From Winogradskya consettensis (GTDB taxonomy: Bacteria; Actinomycetota; Actinomycetes; Mycobacteriales; Micromonosporaceae), in the NCBI RefSeq assembly GCF_018332715.1, contig NZ_BOQP01000056.1, forward strand, positions 19,137 to 83,136: DNA of 64,000 nt. Reading direction: 5' to 3'. Shown here piece after piece: positions 40,401 to 52,400 of the stretch. Positions within the stretch are counted from its first letter, which is position 1; every line of letters begins with the position of its first letter. The notes beneath the pieces are model-generated. The model was not told where the DNA came from. It saw nothing but the letters and a program-made list of their open reading frames with translations, and searched no databases. A program made the position numbers and the translations under genes.

Positions 40401-43400
40401 CGTCGGAGCTGGCGAAGTCGTAGACCCTCCGGCCCGGCATGGAGGTGCCCGCGACCTCGCCGCCACGCAGCACCTCGAACAGCGAATGGTCGCGGGCGGC
40501 GACCATCCAGCCCGCGAGCGCGCCGAGGAAGTCGCGGTCGCTGACGCCGGGCACGTTCAGCCAGCGGAACGCGATCAGCATGCGGCTCGCCGTCAGCGAC
40601 GGGCCGGCCACGACCGGGATCGCGGCGTCGTCGTGCAGCTGCCGGTACCACTCGCCGGCCGGGTCGAAACCGAAGTACGCGTTGCCGCTGACCCAGTTCA
40701 GCGGCAGCTCGGGACCCTGCTCGTCGGGCCGCAGCCAGGTGCGCCACGGGTCCTGGTGGGTGTGGGTGCCGAGGTAGGAACGGGTGACGCCGGTGACGAC
40801 CGGGCGGCCGAGGGCGTCGCGGACCGGCTCGCCGTCCGGCCCGTGCTCGAGGTCGAGCGTCACGTTCACGGTGTCCGGCTTCGCCAGCAGCGGCGTGACG
40901 TCGAGGTTGCCGTCCGGCCCGCGCTCCAGCGTGGACAGCTCCACGGACTCCGACTCGAAGGTGTCGACCGTGAACGTCTGCCCGGGGCGGCGCAGGAACG
41001 CGGTCTCGTACTCGCCGAGCCCGTTGCCCATCAGCCGCAACTGGCGCGGCGTCACGGCCTGCGGGCCGCGGACCTGGTCGCGGTGGCTGCGCGGGGTACG
41101 CCCGCTGCGTCCCTGTTCGCGAACGTCACCCGCCCAGTCGGCGGACTGCCCGATGATGTTCGGCGGCATGAACGGGTCATGCGTCAACGGCGGCGGGGCG
41201 GGCTTGTTCTGGACGGTGGCGAGCGCGTTGTTGACCGTGTGGTGCAGCGGGCTGTCGAGGAATCCCGCGTACCGCTTGAGCTCGGCGGTGTTGAGCCCGA
41301 GCCGGTCGGACATCGCCCAGTCCTGGCGGTGGATGATGTCGAGCACCACGTCGGCGAGGCGCTGCTGGCCGTCCTTGCCCTTCGCGAACACGTTGTAGAA
41401 CGCCCCGTTGTAGTACAGGGTCATCAGCTCGCGCAGGGTGCCGTTCTCGAACACCCGGTGGAAGTCCTCCGGGCTGGTCGCGGTGCCGATCTGGCCCGCG
41501 CTGTCCGGCGAGTCGGTGAGGAAGATGCGCGGCATGCCGTCCGCCGGCGGGTTCGGGGCGGCCTGCATCAGCACGTCACGCATCCGGCTCGCGGCCGCGC
41601 GTGCCACGGCACGGATCTCCGGCGAGGCGGTCAGGTGCCGGGCCAGGTCCTGCTCGAACTGCTCGGCGGCCTCGACCCGGCTCACCGGCCCGGGTGCGCG
41701 GGACGGGGTGTGCGCGTCGGCGGGGGTGATGTCGCGGTCCGCCGGCGGCGTCGGCCCGGCGGTGGCGGCCACGTCCTGGATCAGGGCCAGATCATGATCA
41801 TTGAGGTACGCGGGCAGCCGATCCGGTGCGTCCCCGGCTGTCGTCGGCAGCAGGTGCGCGTCCCGCCCCATCACACCGGGCCGGTCCGGGGTGCGCAGCA
41901 ACCGGTCGGGTGAGGAGTAGCCCTCCTTGGCGCCGAGGAAGTGCAGCAGCTCGTGCACACCGGCCGCCGGGCTGTCGCCGATGTTCCAGTTCTGCTGGTC
42001 GGTGCCGGTCGCGGGGTCGTCGGTGAGGGACACCGCCGGGTTGCCGGTCGGCGTCTCGGGGGTGCCGAAGGTGAACTCGATGTGCAGCTCGTGTCCGTCG
42101 GGGAACGTGTGCCGCCCGTTGACCAGCTCGTCGACGGTCCGGCGGACCCGGTCGGCGTAGTCGCGGCGGGCCTGCGGGGTGGCCGGGCCGGTCAGGTCGA
42201 GGTGGACGCCGAACGCGCGGACGGGCGTGCCGTCCGGGGCCGTGAACTCGCGGACCTGGAAGTCGATCGCGGTGTGCTCGCCGCGCAGGTTGCCCGCGGC
42301 GGCGCGGGCGTCGGCGGCCGGCGTGAACCGTTCGGTGCTCAAGTAACGCGGCTGCGCGCTCTCGTACGCGTGCTGCCACCGCGTCTGCCGGTCGTGCTCG
42401 GCGTACGCGTCCGACCACGCGGTCTCCGCCTGGAAGACGGCCCGGTCGGCGGTCTCGACGTCGGCGTCGTCCGGGTCCGCCTGGGCGAGCGCCCCGTCGA
42501 GCCGGGCCACGGCGTCCGACCACTCCTTGCCACGGGCGGCGAGGTCGAGGGCGGACTGCCGCAACTCGGGCCGCAGCGGCCGGCCGGTGACGTCGCGGGC
42601 GGCGTCCTCGGCCATCAGCAGCGTGACGGCGTCGTCGACGCGCAGACCGGTCACGCCGGTCCGGCGCGGGGTGCCGTCCGAGGCGGTCGCATGGGAGCGG
42701 GCCACGAAACGGAACTCGACGTCGTACGTGAGGGCGCGGGTCAGGTCGTCCGCGGCGTCGGGCTTCGGTGTGCGTACGGTCGCCTTGTCCGTGCTGATCG
42801 TCGCCTCGACCTTGAGCTGGCGGGTCGGGTCGGTGCTGTAGATCGGCTGCTCGTAGAACGTGGACGCGTTGACGGCGCCGAAGTCGTGCCGCTCGCCGAC
42901 CTTGCTGGCGCCGCCGGGGTGGTTGACACCGCCGGTCAGGACCGGGCCGTTCATCTTGACGGCGTACGTGTGCCCCGACGTCTGCTCGATCGTGCGGCTC
43001 TGCGGGCGCTTGACGGAGTTGTCGAGCGTGATGCCGGCGTGCGCACCGGCGAACCGCGGCCGCGGCACCAGGCGCGCCTCGACGTGCAGGTCCCGGCCGG
43101 CCTTCCCGGGCAGCGGCACCCGGAACGTGCCGTCGAGCATGGCCGGCAGGCCCGCCTTCAGGTTCGCGGGGGTGAGCCCGTCGCGCAGCGCCGCCCTCGT
43201 CGCCCGGTCGAGGTCGGCGCCGGACGCGGTGAGTGCCTGCTCCGCGGCCCCGGTCAGGTCGGTCATGCCGGTGTGCACGTGCTCGACGGTGAACCGGGGG
43301 CGTTGCGCCGGGCTCAGCCACTTCTCGTCGGCGCTGCCCGTGGTCACCGGTCCGGGCCTGCCCGGATCACCGTCCGGGGTGGACGTGCCGACCCGGGTGT

Positions 43401-46400
43401 GCATCGTGACGGGGCGGACGGCGTGCACGGTGACGCCGTCGTCGGGCAGCCGGTGACCGGTGACGGTGATGCCGAACCGCACGTCGCCGGTGTAGGTGGC
43501 GACCGGGCCGCTGACCTTCATCGACTGCTCGTAGGTGCGGCCGCTGGTGTCGGTCTCGGTCGTGCTGGTCACACCGAGGTTCGCGGTCGCCACGTAACCG
43601 CCGCCGACCGTGCCGGTGGCCGGCCCGTGCCCGGTGGTGTCCTGCGCGTTGCCGTCGACCTTGTCCGTCTCGGAGCCCTGGGCGCGTGCGGTGACGGTCA
43701 CCGAGCCGAACGTCTGCCCGCGCGTACGGGTGTCCGTCCCGGCGACCGCGGTGCTGTCACTGACCGAGAGCTCCCGCACGTGCTGGATGCCCGCGTAGCG
43801 CGGCGGTGCGAGGAACTCGGCGTTCAGCGTGACCTGGTACGTGTGCCCCTCGAACCGGCCCTCGAGCCGGATCGGCAGCGTCCGGCCGCCGTTGAGTGCG
43901 CCGTCGAGGTGATGGTCGGCGTTCGCGAGGAACGTGTGCAGCTTGCGTACGTTGTCGTGCGGCTGGTCGAGCGACGACTCGGGCAGCAGCGCGAACGCGA
44001 CCTCCTCGCCGCGGCCGGGCTCGCTCGTGTCGACGGACTCCGCGATGCGCCGGCGCAGATGGGTGATCCGGTCGCTGAGGTCGACCGTGGTGCTGACCCC
44101 GCCGAGCCCCAGCGACCGGGTCGGGCCCGCCGGGACGGCAGGATCCACCGGAGGCGCCGGCCGCTGCTGCCCGGCTGCCTGCGACTGGTGCCGCTGCTGG
44201 GCGGCGTCACGTTCGGCGGCGTGCCGGGCCGCGAGTGCCGCACGCTCTTCCGCCGGTGCGGTGCGGAGCTGCTCGGCTTCCGCGGCCTGGCGGTGCTGGC
44301 GGCGGATGTCCTCGGTGACGCGGCGGTGTTCCTGGTCGTGGCGGGTCAGCTCGTCGAACTGCGCCTCGGTCATCCACATCTGCACGGCGTCCGGCAGCGT
44401 GAACGTCTGGCCCGCCCGCCTCGTCCGTTCGCCGGGCAGTACGTCGAACGGGTCGAGGTTGCCCTTGTGCCGGGCCTCGGCGACGACCTCCGCGTCGACG
44501 TCGAGCTGGACGAGAACCCGCCGCTCGGGGCGCTCACCCACGCGCAGCTTCGAGACGCCCGCGAGGGACTGGCCCTTGACCCCGCCCCAGCGCCGCAGCC
44601 ACGGCGTCACCGACGCGATGATCGCCCCGCCCGGCGTGGACGTGCTGCCGCCGTTGTCGACGCCGGACCCGGTCAGCGACGCGACGCCGGTCGCCGACGC
44701 GCTGACCTCGAACGAGCGCCCGTGCTTCTCCGCCGTCGTGGTGCCGCCGCTGCGAACGTCCGTGACCTGCTCGAACTCGGAGACGGCCAGCCGCCGCGGG
44801 TTCCTCGGGATCAGCCGTACCCCGGCGTCGGCGTCCGCGACGGCGGTCCGGCGCGGGTGCTGCAGATTGCGCAGCGGCACCGGCCGGCTGAAGATCTGCG
44901 GGTCGCCGGCGAGCCGGTCCGGTGACAGCGCGTTCGCGATGACCGTGGAGACGCGGCCGTCCGGGAAGTCGTAGATCGGATCCTGGGCGGCATCGACCAG
45001 GCTCTCCTTGACCGCGGCCTGCAGATGCTCCGCCCCGATGAACGTCTCGATCCGGGCGCCGTCCAGATCGTGCGGGTACCCGCCGGACTGCCGGCTGATC
45101 GGGGTGGGCCGCCCGGTGCGCTCGACGTCGCGGGGTTCGAGGCTCGGCAGCGCCGGCGGGGGCGTCCCGGTCACCCGATGCTCGGGCACGAGGAGCCGGA
45201 TCGACAACTGCTGGCGGGCCGGCGGGTTGTCGACCTGACCGACGCGGGTGGGCACGCCGCGGCCGGGTTTGCCGGGGAACATGCGGCGGGCGTTGTCGTT
45301 CGAGCGTACGGACGACCGGCTCGCCGCCTCGACCCACAGCGTGCCGGCGAACTCCCGCATCGGCTGTCCCGCCGGGGTGCCGTCCGCCTCCAGTCCCGGG
45401 CCGTGCTCCGAATGGGACGTGTGGCCCTGGGTGAGGCCGAGCTCGTCGGTGCGGGCCAGCGTGACGCTCGCCTTCGGGCCGCCGAGCAGCGTGGAGAACG
45501 CGCGCCCGACCGGGCCCATGAGGCGGGCCTCGACGCTGACCTCGCCGGTGATGCTGCGGTCCCGGGCCGAGCCGGCGGTCGTCTTGCTCTTGCGCCGGTC
45601 CGCCGCGTGCAGGTCACCCCGGTCGATCGGGTCGCCGTCGGAGAGATCGGTGAGCCCGCCGCGGACGGTCACCACCGTCGTGTGATCGAAGACGTGACCA
45701 TGCTTGACCAGCGGGATCTCCAGGCCGGGCCCGACGATGCGGTCCAGCAGGTAGCGCAGCTGGCGGTCGTCGAGCTTCTGCCGGGCGTCGGTGTCGCGGG
45801 CCAGGATGGCCTTCACCCCGGCGCTGAGACCCTTGGCGAACTCGGGATCGTCGAACTGGCGCAGGAACGCGTCCGACTCGAGGCTGAAGCGGTGCCGGCC
45901 GGGCGTACGGCGCAGGGCATCCGACACCGCCTGGTAGATCCGGTCGCCGCCGCTGAGGTCGTTGATGAACGCGCCGCCGAACGAGCGTCCCTGCTCGATG
46001 TGCGCGGGGGCGTAGTACCTGCGGGCGGTGCCGGTGCGGCCGTGCCAGCCGGCGTTGTCGCGGTTCGGGTCGAGCGCGGTGTCGCGTACCCGGTCCTGGG
46101 TTGTCCACTGCAGCGTCTCGACCGCGCCGTCCAGGGTGACCGGGTCCCGGCCGATCGTGCGTACCTGCAGGTCGTAGACGGTGCGGTAGCGGACCGCGGG
46201 CCCCTTGGCCGACAGGGTCTGCCGGGTGCTGGTCTCCTCGGTGAACTCCTGCGTGTGCCCGCCGGTGCGGGTCGCGGAGACCTTGGGGCCGACCACGACG
46301 GTCAGCGGGGGTACGTCGGCGCCGCCGCCGACGGTGCCCCAGAGATTGATCGTGCGCTCCGCGTTGCTGCGGTCCGTGCTCTGGTTGGCGAACGCGGACG

Positions 46401-49400
46401 TGTCGAGGTGGGTGGCGTCGTCGACGGTCTCGACTGTCTCCACCTGCCGGGCGACGAGCCGCATCTGCAGCGCCTGGTGCCGGCCCGGGAACGGCTTGCG
46501 CCACCAGCGGGACGGCGAGCGCAACAGGTCCTCGGACTTCACCCAGCCGTCGTGCCGGTTGCCGGGATCGTGCACGACCATCCGGCCCAGGTTCGACGAG
46601 ATCGTACCCTCGCTGAGGAACCGGGTCAGCACCGCGCGGCCGGGGGTCCCGGTGCGGGTGAGATCGCTCAGCCCGTTCCCGGCGAGGACGGCGGCGACCT
46701 GGTCGAAGAACGTGCCCGCGGTGGGGGCCGGACGGGCGACGACGCTCTCCACGCCGAAACGCTTGGGCGGGGCCACCTCCAGGGGCGGCGCGTCGGGGTC
46801 CGGCATCGTCGTGGGTACGGCGGCGAGTTTGGTGGGTACGCGCAGGCGCACGGACGCGCCCGTGGAGCTCGTGCCGAGAACGTTGCCGTCGGCGTCGCGC
46901 AGGACCGCGGTGTAGCGGACGGGCACCTTGACCTTGGCCTGGTCGGCGAACTCGACCGTGGTCGTCGTCGTGAACTTGCTGCGGTGCGCGATCGAGTGGG
47001 TGGTCTGCGGTGCCACCGGGATACTCGCCCCGGCCCCGACCACGAGGGCCGGTGCGGCGGTGACCGTCACCTTCGGCTCGAGATGCTTGTCCCGGACGTG
47101 GCGCACCGAGTGCTCGCTGGTCCCCTCGACCTTCGAGCTCGCCTTCGCGTGGTCGTCGGACACGGCTTCGACCGTCATCGCGGACCAGTCATGCGTCGCG
47201 GTGACGGTCAGCTCCGCGGGCCGGCCGTTCACGGTCACCGGGTAGGGCCGGCCGGTGTTGAGGAACTGGTCGACGTCGTCCCGCATGTCGTCGTGGATCG
47301 TGTCGAGGGTCGTCGCGTCCAGGTCGACACCGAGGTCCAGCCGGCCCGTCTCGATCGGGTCGAGCTGGGCGGCGACGCCGAGCGTCCGGTTCTCGAGCAG
47401 GTACGACGGCATCGTCTGCCGGACGGCGTCGGGGGAGGGCAGCGCCACGTCGCCCTCGGTGGTGATGGCGAGCCCGATCGTGTCCGGGTCGATGTCCTGC
47501 CCGGCGAGATCGTCGTCGAAGTGCTCCACGAACCGCGACTCCCGCGGTGCGGGCCGGGTTGCCTGGTCGGTGTCGTGGTCGATCGGCGCGGTCTCGCCGG
47601 GGTTGGCGGGCAGCGAAGACGCGGCGGTGTCGGCGATGCGGTCGAGGTGGCGCTGGTGGATCTGGTCGCTGTCACCGGCCATCAGGGAGTCGGTGTGCTG
47701 CGTGTTGTTCAGGACGCGGATGTTGTCGACGTATTCGTCGGGCAGGCCGAGGTAGTGGCCGATCTCGTGGGCGAAGTCGAGGTCGTTGCCGGTGGTCGAC
47801 CAGTTGGTCTGGTCGGTCGGGGGTGCGTCGGTGCCGAAGAGTTTGACGGCGGCGTGGGCGTCGGCGGGGTTGTCGACGAATTCGACGTTGACGTTGAGCT
47901 GGTCGTCGCCGATGCGGTAGCCCTGGTTGAACGCCTGGTGGACGGCGTTGCGGACCCGGCTCTCGACCGCTGATCGCTGGTCGCGGGCGTTGCTGTCCTG
48001 GGGGTCGAGGTGGACCTTGACGGTGAAGTCCTGGACGCCGTCGAAGCTGCGGTGGTCGTAGGCGATCGGGCCGGCGTAGTGGTCGAGGTTGATGCGGGGG
48101 CGGTCGGTGGTCGGGGCGTCCAGTCCGGCGGCCGCGTAGGAGCGGGCGACGATGTCGGGGACGCCGCTGGCGACGGGGGTGCGCTCGATGACGTCGTAGG
48201 CGGACGTGTTCGCGGTCCGCGGCGGGGTCGTGGCGCGCTGGGCCGTATAGGGATCGGCCGGGGCCGTCGGAGCCGGGGACGGGTTGCTGCCCCGGGGCGC
48301 CGGGCGGGACGAGGAGTACGGCGAGAACGCGATCCGGTCCGTCTCGGTCGTCACGCGGCGGACGTGGACCGTGCCCGACGAGTTCGGGGCGGCGAAGCGG
48401 TGCGTGCTGCCGTTCGGGGTGTGGACGATGATCGTGATGCCGAGCGCCCTGGCCGTCGTCGTGAGCACCACGTCGTACGCGTTCCGCAGCCGTTCCCGCT
48501 CCCGGCTGTTCCGCTCGGCCCGGCTGGCTTCGGGGACGTAACGGCCCGTGTCCGAGCGCGGGGCACCGATAGCGGCGACGACGAAGTGGCCGGTTCCGTA
48601 GCCGTTGCGCGCGCGCTGCCCGGCCAGGCCTTCGAGTTCGGTGGAGCCCGCGTCGCGACCCGCCTGCAGGGTGCGGGACCGGATCTCACCGGCGCTCAGG
48701 TTCACGCTCGCCGCGATCGCGTTGTAGACCGAGTCGCTGCGGACCGGCACGTTGGCGGCGATGCTCGCGGCGTTCGCGAAGTCCTGCTGCACGGTGTACG
48801 CGGTGTTCGACATGGACAGTTGCTGGGCCGCGTAGAGCTTCTGGCTCGGGGGCAGGCCGACGCTGGAGCTGGTGCCGGGCACGCCGAGCGAGACCGCGGG
48901 GCTGAGCGTGTTGTGCGACTGCCCGCCGAGCTGCTGTATCTGGGCGGCCGGCAGGTTGTTCTGCCACGTCGACGTCAGCGGCGCGGCGGTGGACGGCCCG
49001 GCGCCTGGGGTGCCGTAGTAGAACGAGCTCGCCGCCGGGTGGTAGGCCGGGGTGGCGTACGGGTTGGCGGTCGCAGCGTTGGTGCTCGCGTACCCGGTGA
49101 GCCCGATGCCGGACTTCGCGGCCTTCGGGTTGGACGGCCCGCCCGGGGTCTTGTTCTGCGCGTCGTAGCCGAAGAACCGGCCTGACACCGTGAGCATGCT
49201 GGTGTGCGACTGCGGCAACGCCTTGCCCTGGATGACGTCGGCGGCGAGCCGGGACAGGTCGGTGGGCACGGCGGAGTCGGCGTAGTCGATGAGGAAGCCG
49301 GACCCACGCTCGGGATGCCGGTTGTTCTGCGAGTCGACCTGGAGCTGGCCCTCCAGGATCTCGGCGGGCAGCTGCCGGACCGACTGGTAGCCGTAGTCGG

Positions 49401-52400
49401 CGGCGAGCTCCTCGGCGTAGGCGCGGTGCAGGTTCGTGCTGAGCTGCCCGAACTCCGCCGAGCCCTCGCCGAACTGGACCTGGGGGTTGCCGCGGACGAG
49501 CAGGCCGTCGACGAACAGGTTGGGCTCGGGGGCGTACGGCAGCAGGGGGTGGATCTGTTTCTGCCGGTCCCGGGTCTGCATGTCGTCCTGGATCGCGGTC
49601 GTGAAGTCGCGGACGAACTGGTCGCGGTTGCCCGGGTTGTCGAGCCGCTTGATGGCGTCGCGGATCTTCTTCTGCTGGCTGGAGCTGCCCGCCTTGGCGA
49701 CCGCGCGCTCCAGCCGCTTGCGGGTGTCGGCGACGAGCCGGTTCGTGTCGCCGACGCGATAACCGCCGGTCAACATCAAGGGCCGGTCAGGATCGTCATC
49801 GTCGTACGCCGTGAGCGCCTGGACCTGGTCGAAGATGTGCGACCCGGACGGCGTGGTCCGCGCACCGGTGTCGAAGTCCTGGAACGAGACGTACGGGTAC
49901 GCGCCGGCAGCCGCGAACCCCTGCACCGCCGCCGCGGTCGCCGAGCTGTTCATGACGGCGTTGCGGCCCCGGCCGTACAGGAAGGCACCGGTCTTGGGGT
50001 TGGTGCCGACCGCGTGACCCGTGACGGCGATGGGGATCGAGGCGGCGCTGTCGGCGATCTGCCTCGCCCGCGCTACGGCGTTCTCGAGGTCACGGTTCGT
50101 CTTGGACTTGTCGGTGTTGACGCCGACGACGAACGCGACGCGGGTGCCGGGACGCAGACCGGCGACGACGGAGTTGAGAACCCGCGGCAGGTCCTCGACG
50201 TCACCGGCGGGAACCATGACGTTGACGACGAACGCCATCGGCGCGCGGCCGTGGATCAGGGAGTTGCGGACCTGCCGGTACGTGCCGGGGTCGACGGTTC
50301 GCTGCGCGGACGCGAGCTGCTCGAACGCGGCGTTGTGACCGCCCTGGACCCGGGGTGGCGGCGCGGGCCGGGTCGCGTGGGTGTCGTCGTGCTCGATCGG
50401 GCCGCTGTCACCGGGGTTGGCCGGCAGGGACGCCGCGGCGGTCTCCGCGATGCGGTCGAGGTGGCGCTGGTGAACCCGGTCGCTGTCACCCGCCATCAGC
50501 GAGTCGGTGTGCTGGACGTTGGTGAAGACGCGCAGACCGTCGACGTATTCGTCCGGGAGGCCGAGGTAGTGGCCGATCTCGTGGGCGAAGTCGAGGTCGT
50601 TGCCGGTGGTCGACCAGTTCGTCTGATCGGTCGGTGGGGCATCCGCGCCGAAGAGTTTGACGGCGGCGTGGGCGTCGGCGGGGTTGTCGACGAACTCGAT
50701 GTTGACGTTGAGCTGGTCGTCGCCGATGCGGTAGCCCTGGTTGAACGCGTTGTGCACGGCGTTGCGGACCCGGTCCTGGACCGCCGTTTCCTGATCGCGG
50801 GCGTCGCTGTCCTGGGGGTCGAGGTGGACCTTGACGGTGAAGTCCTGGACGCCGTCGAACGAGCGGTGGTCGTAGGCGATGGGTCCGGCGTAGTGGTCGA
50901 GGTTGATGCGGGGCCGGTCGGTGGTCGGGGCGTCCAATCCGGCTGCGGCATAGGAGCGGGCCACTACGTCGGGTACGCCGCTGGCGACCGGCGCGCGTTC
51001 GATGACGTCGTAGGCCGAGGTGTTCGCGGTTCGCGGCGGGGTCGCGGCGCGTTGGTTCGCGTAGGGATCGGCGGGTGCGATCGGCGCGGGGGCCGGGTTG
51101 GTGCCCTTCGGCGCCGGGCGTGACGACGAGTACGGCGAGAACGCGATCCGGTCCGTCTCGGTCGTCACCCGGCGGACGTGGACCGTGCCCTGGGAGTTCG
51201 GGGCGGCGAAGCGGAACGTCGACCCGTTCGGGGTGTGCACGACGATCGTGATGCCGAGCGCCTCCGCGGCGGTGGACAGCACGACGTCGTACGCATTGCG
51301 CAGCTGCGCGCGCTCGCGGCTGTTGCGCTCGGCGCGGGTGGCTTCCGGAACGTAGCGGCCCGTGTCCGAGCGCGGTGCACCGATCGCCGCGACGACGAAG
51401 TGGCCGTTGCGGTAGTCGTTGCTGGTGCGCTGGCCGGCGAGTGCTTCCAGGGTGCTGCTCGACGCGTCCCGGCCGGCGGCGAGGGTCCGGGACCGGACGT
51501 CCTCGGCGGTGATGTTCAGATTCGCGGCGATCGCGGTGTAGACCGAGTCGCTGCGTACCTTGACGTTGCGGGCGATGCTCGCGGCGTTGGCGAACTCCTG
51601 CTGGACCGTGTACGCCGTGTTCGACATCGACAGCTGCTGCGCCGCGTAGAGCTTCTGGCTCGGGGGCAGGCCGATGCTGGAGCTGGTGCCCGGGACGCCG
51701 AGGGAGACCGCGGGGCTGAGCGTATTGTGCGACTGCCCGCCGAGCTGCTGTGACTGGGCCGCCGACAGGGTGCTCGACCAGGACGGGGCGACGGGCGCGG
51801 CGGTGGACGGCCCGGCGCCGGGGGTGCCGTAGTAGAACGAGCTCGCCGCCGGGTGGTAGGCCGGAGTCGCGTACGGGTTGGCGGTCGCAGCGTTGGTGCT
51901 CGCGTACCCGGTGAGCCCGACGCCGGACTTCGCGGCCTTCGGATTGGACGGCCCGCCCGGGGTCTTGTTCTGCGCGTCGTAGCCGAAGAACCGACCCGAC
52001 ACCGTGAGCATGCTCGTGTGCGACTGCGGGAGAGCCTTGCCCTGGATGACGTCAGCTGCGAGCCGCGACAGGTCCGTCGGCACGGCCGAGTCCTCGTAGT
52101 CGACCATGAAGCCCTGGCCGCGGCTCGGGTGCCGGTTGTTCTGCGAGTCGACCTGCAGCTGACCCTCGCGGATGTCCTCGGGGAGCTGCCGGACGGACGA
52201 GTAGCCGTAGTCAGCGGCGAGCTCCTGGGCGTACGCGCGGTGCAGGCTCGTGCTGAGCTGCCCGAACTCCGCCGAGCCGTCGCCGAACTGAACGTCGGAG
52301 TTGCCCCGGACCAGGAGGCCGTCGACGAACAGGTTGGGCTCGGGGGCGTACGGGAGCAGGGGGTGGATCTGCTTCTGCCGGTCCCGGGTCTGCATGTCGT

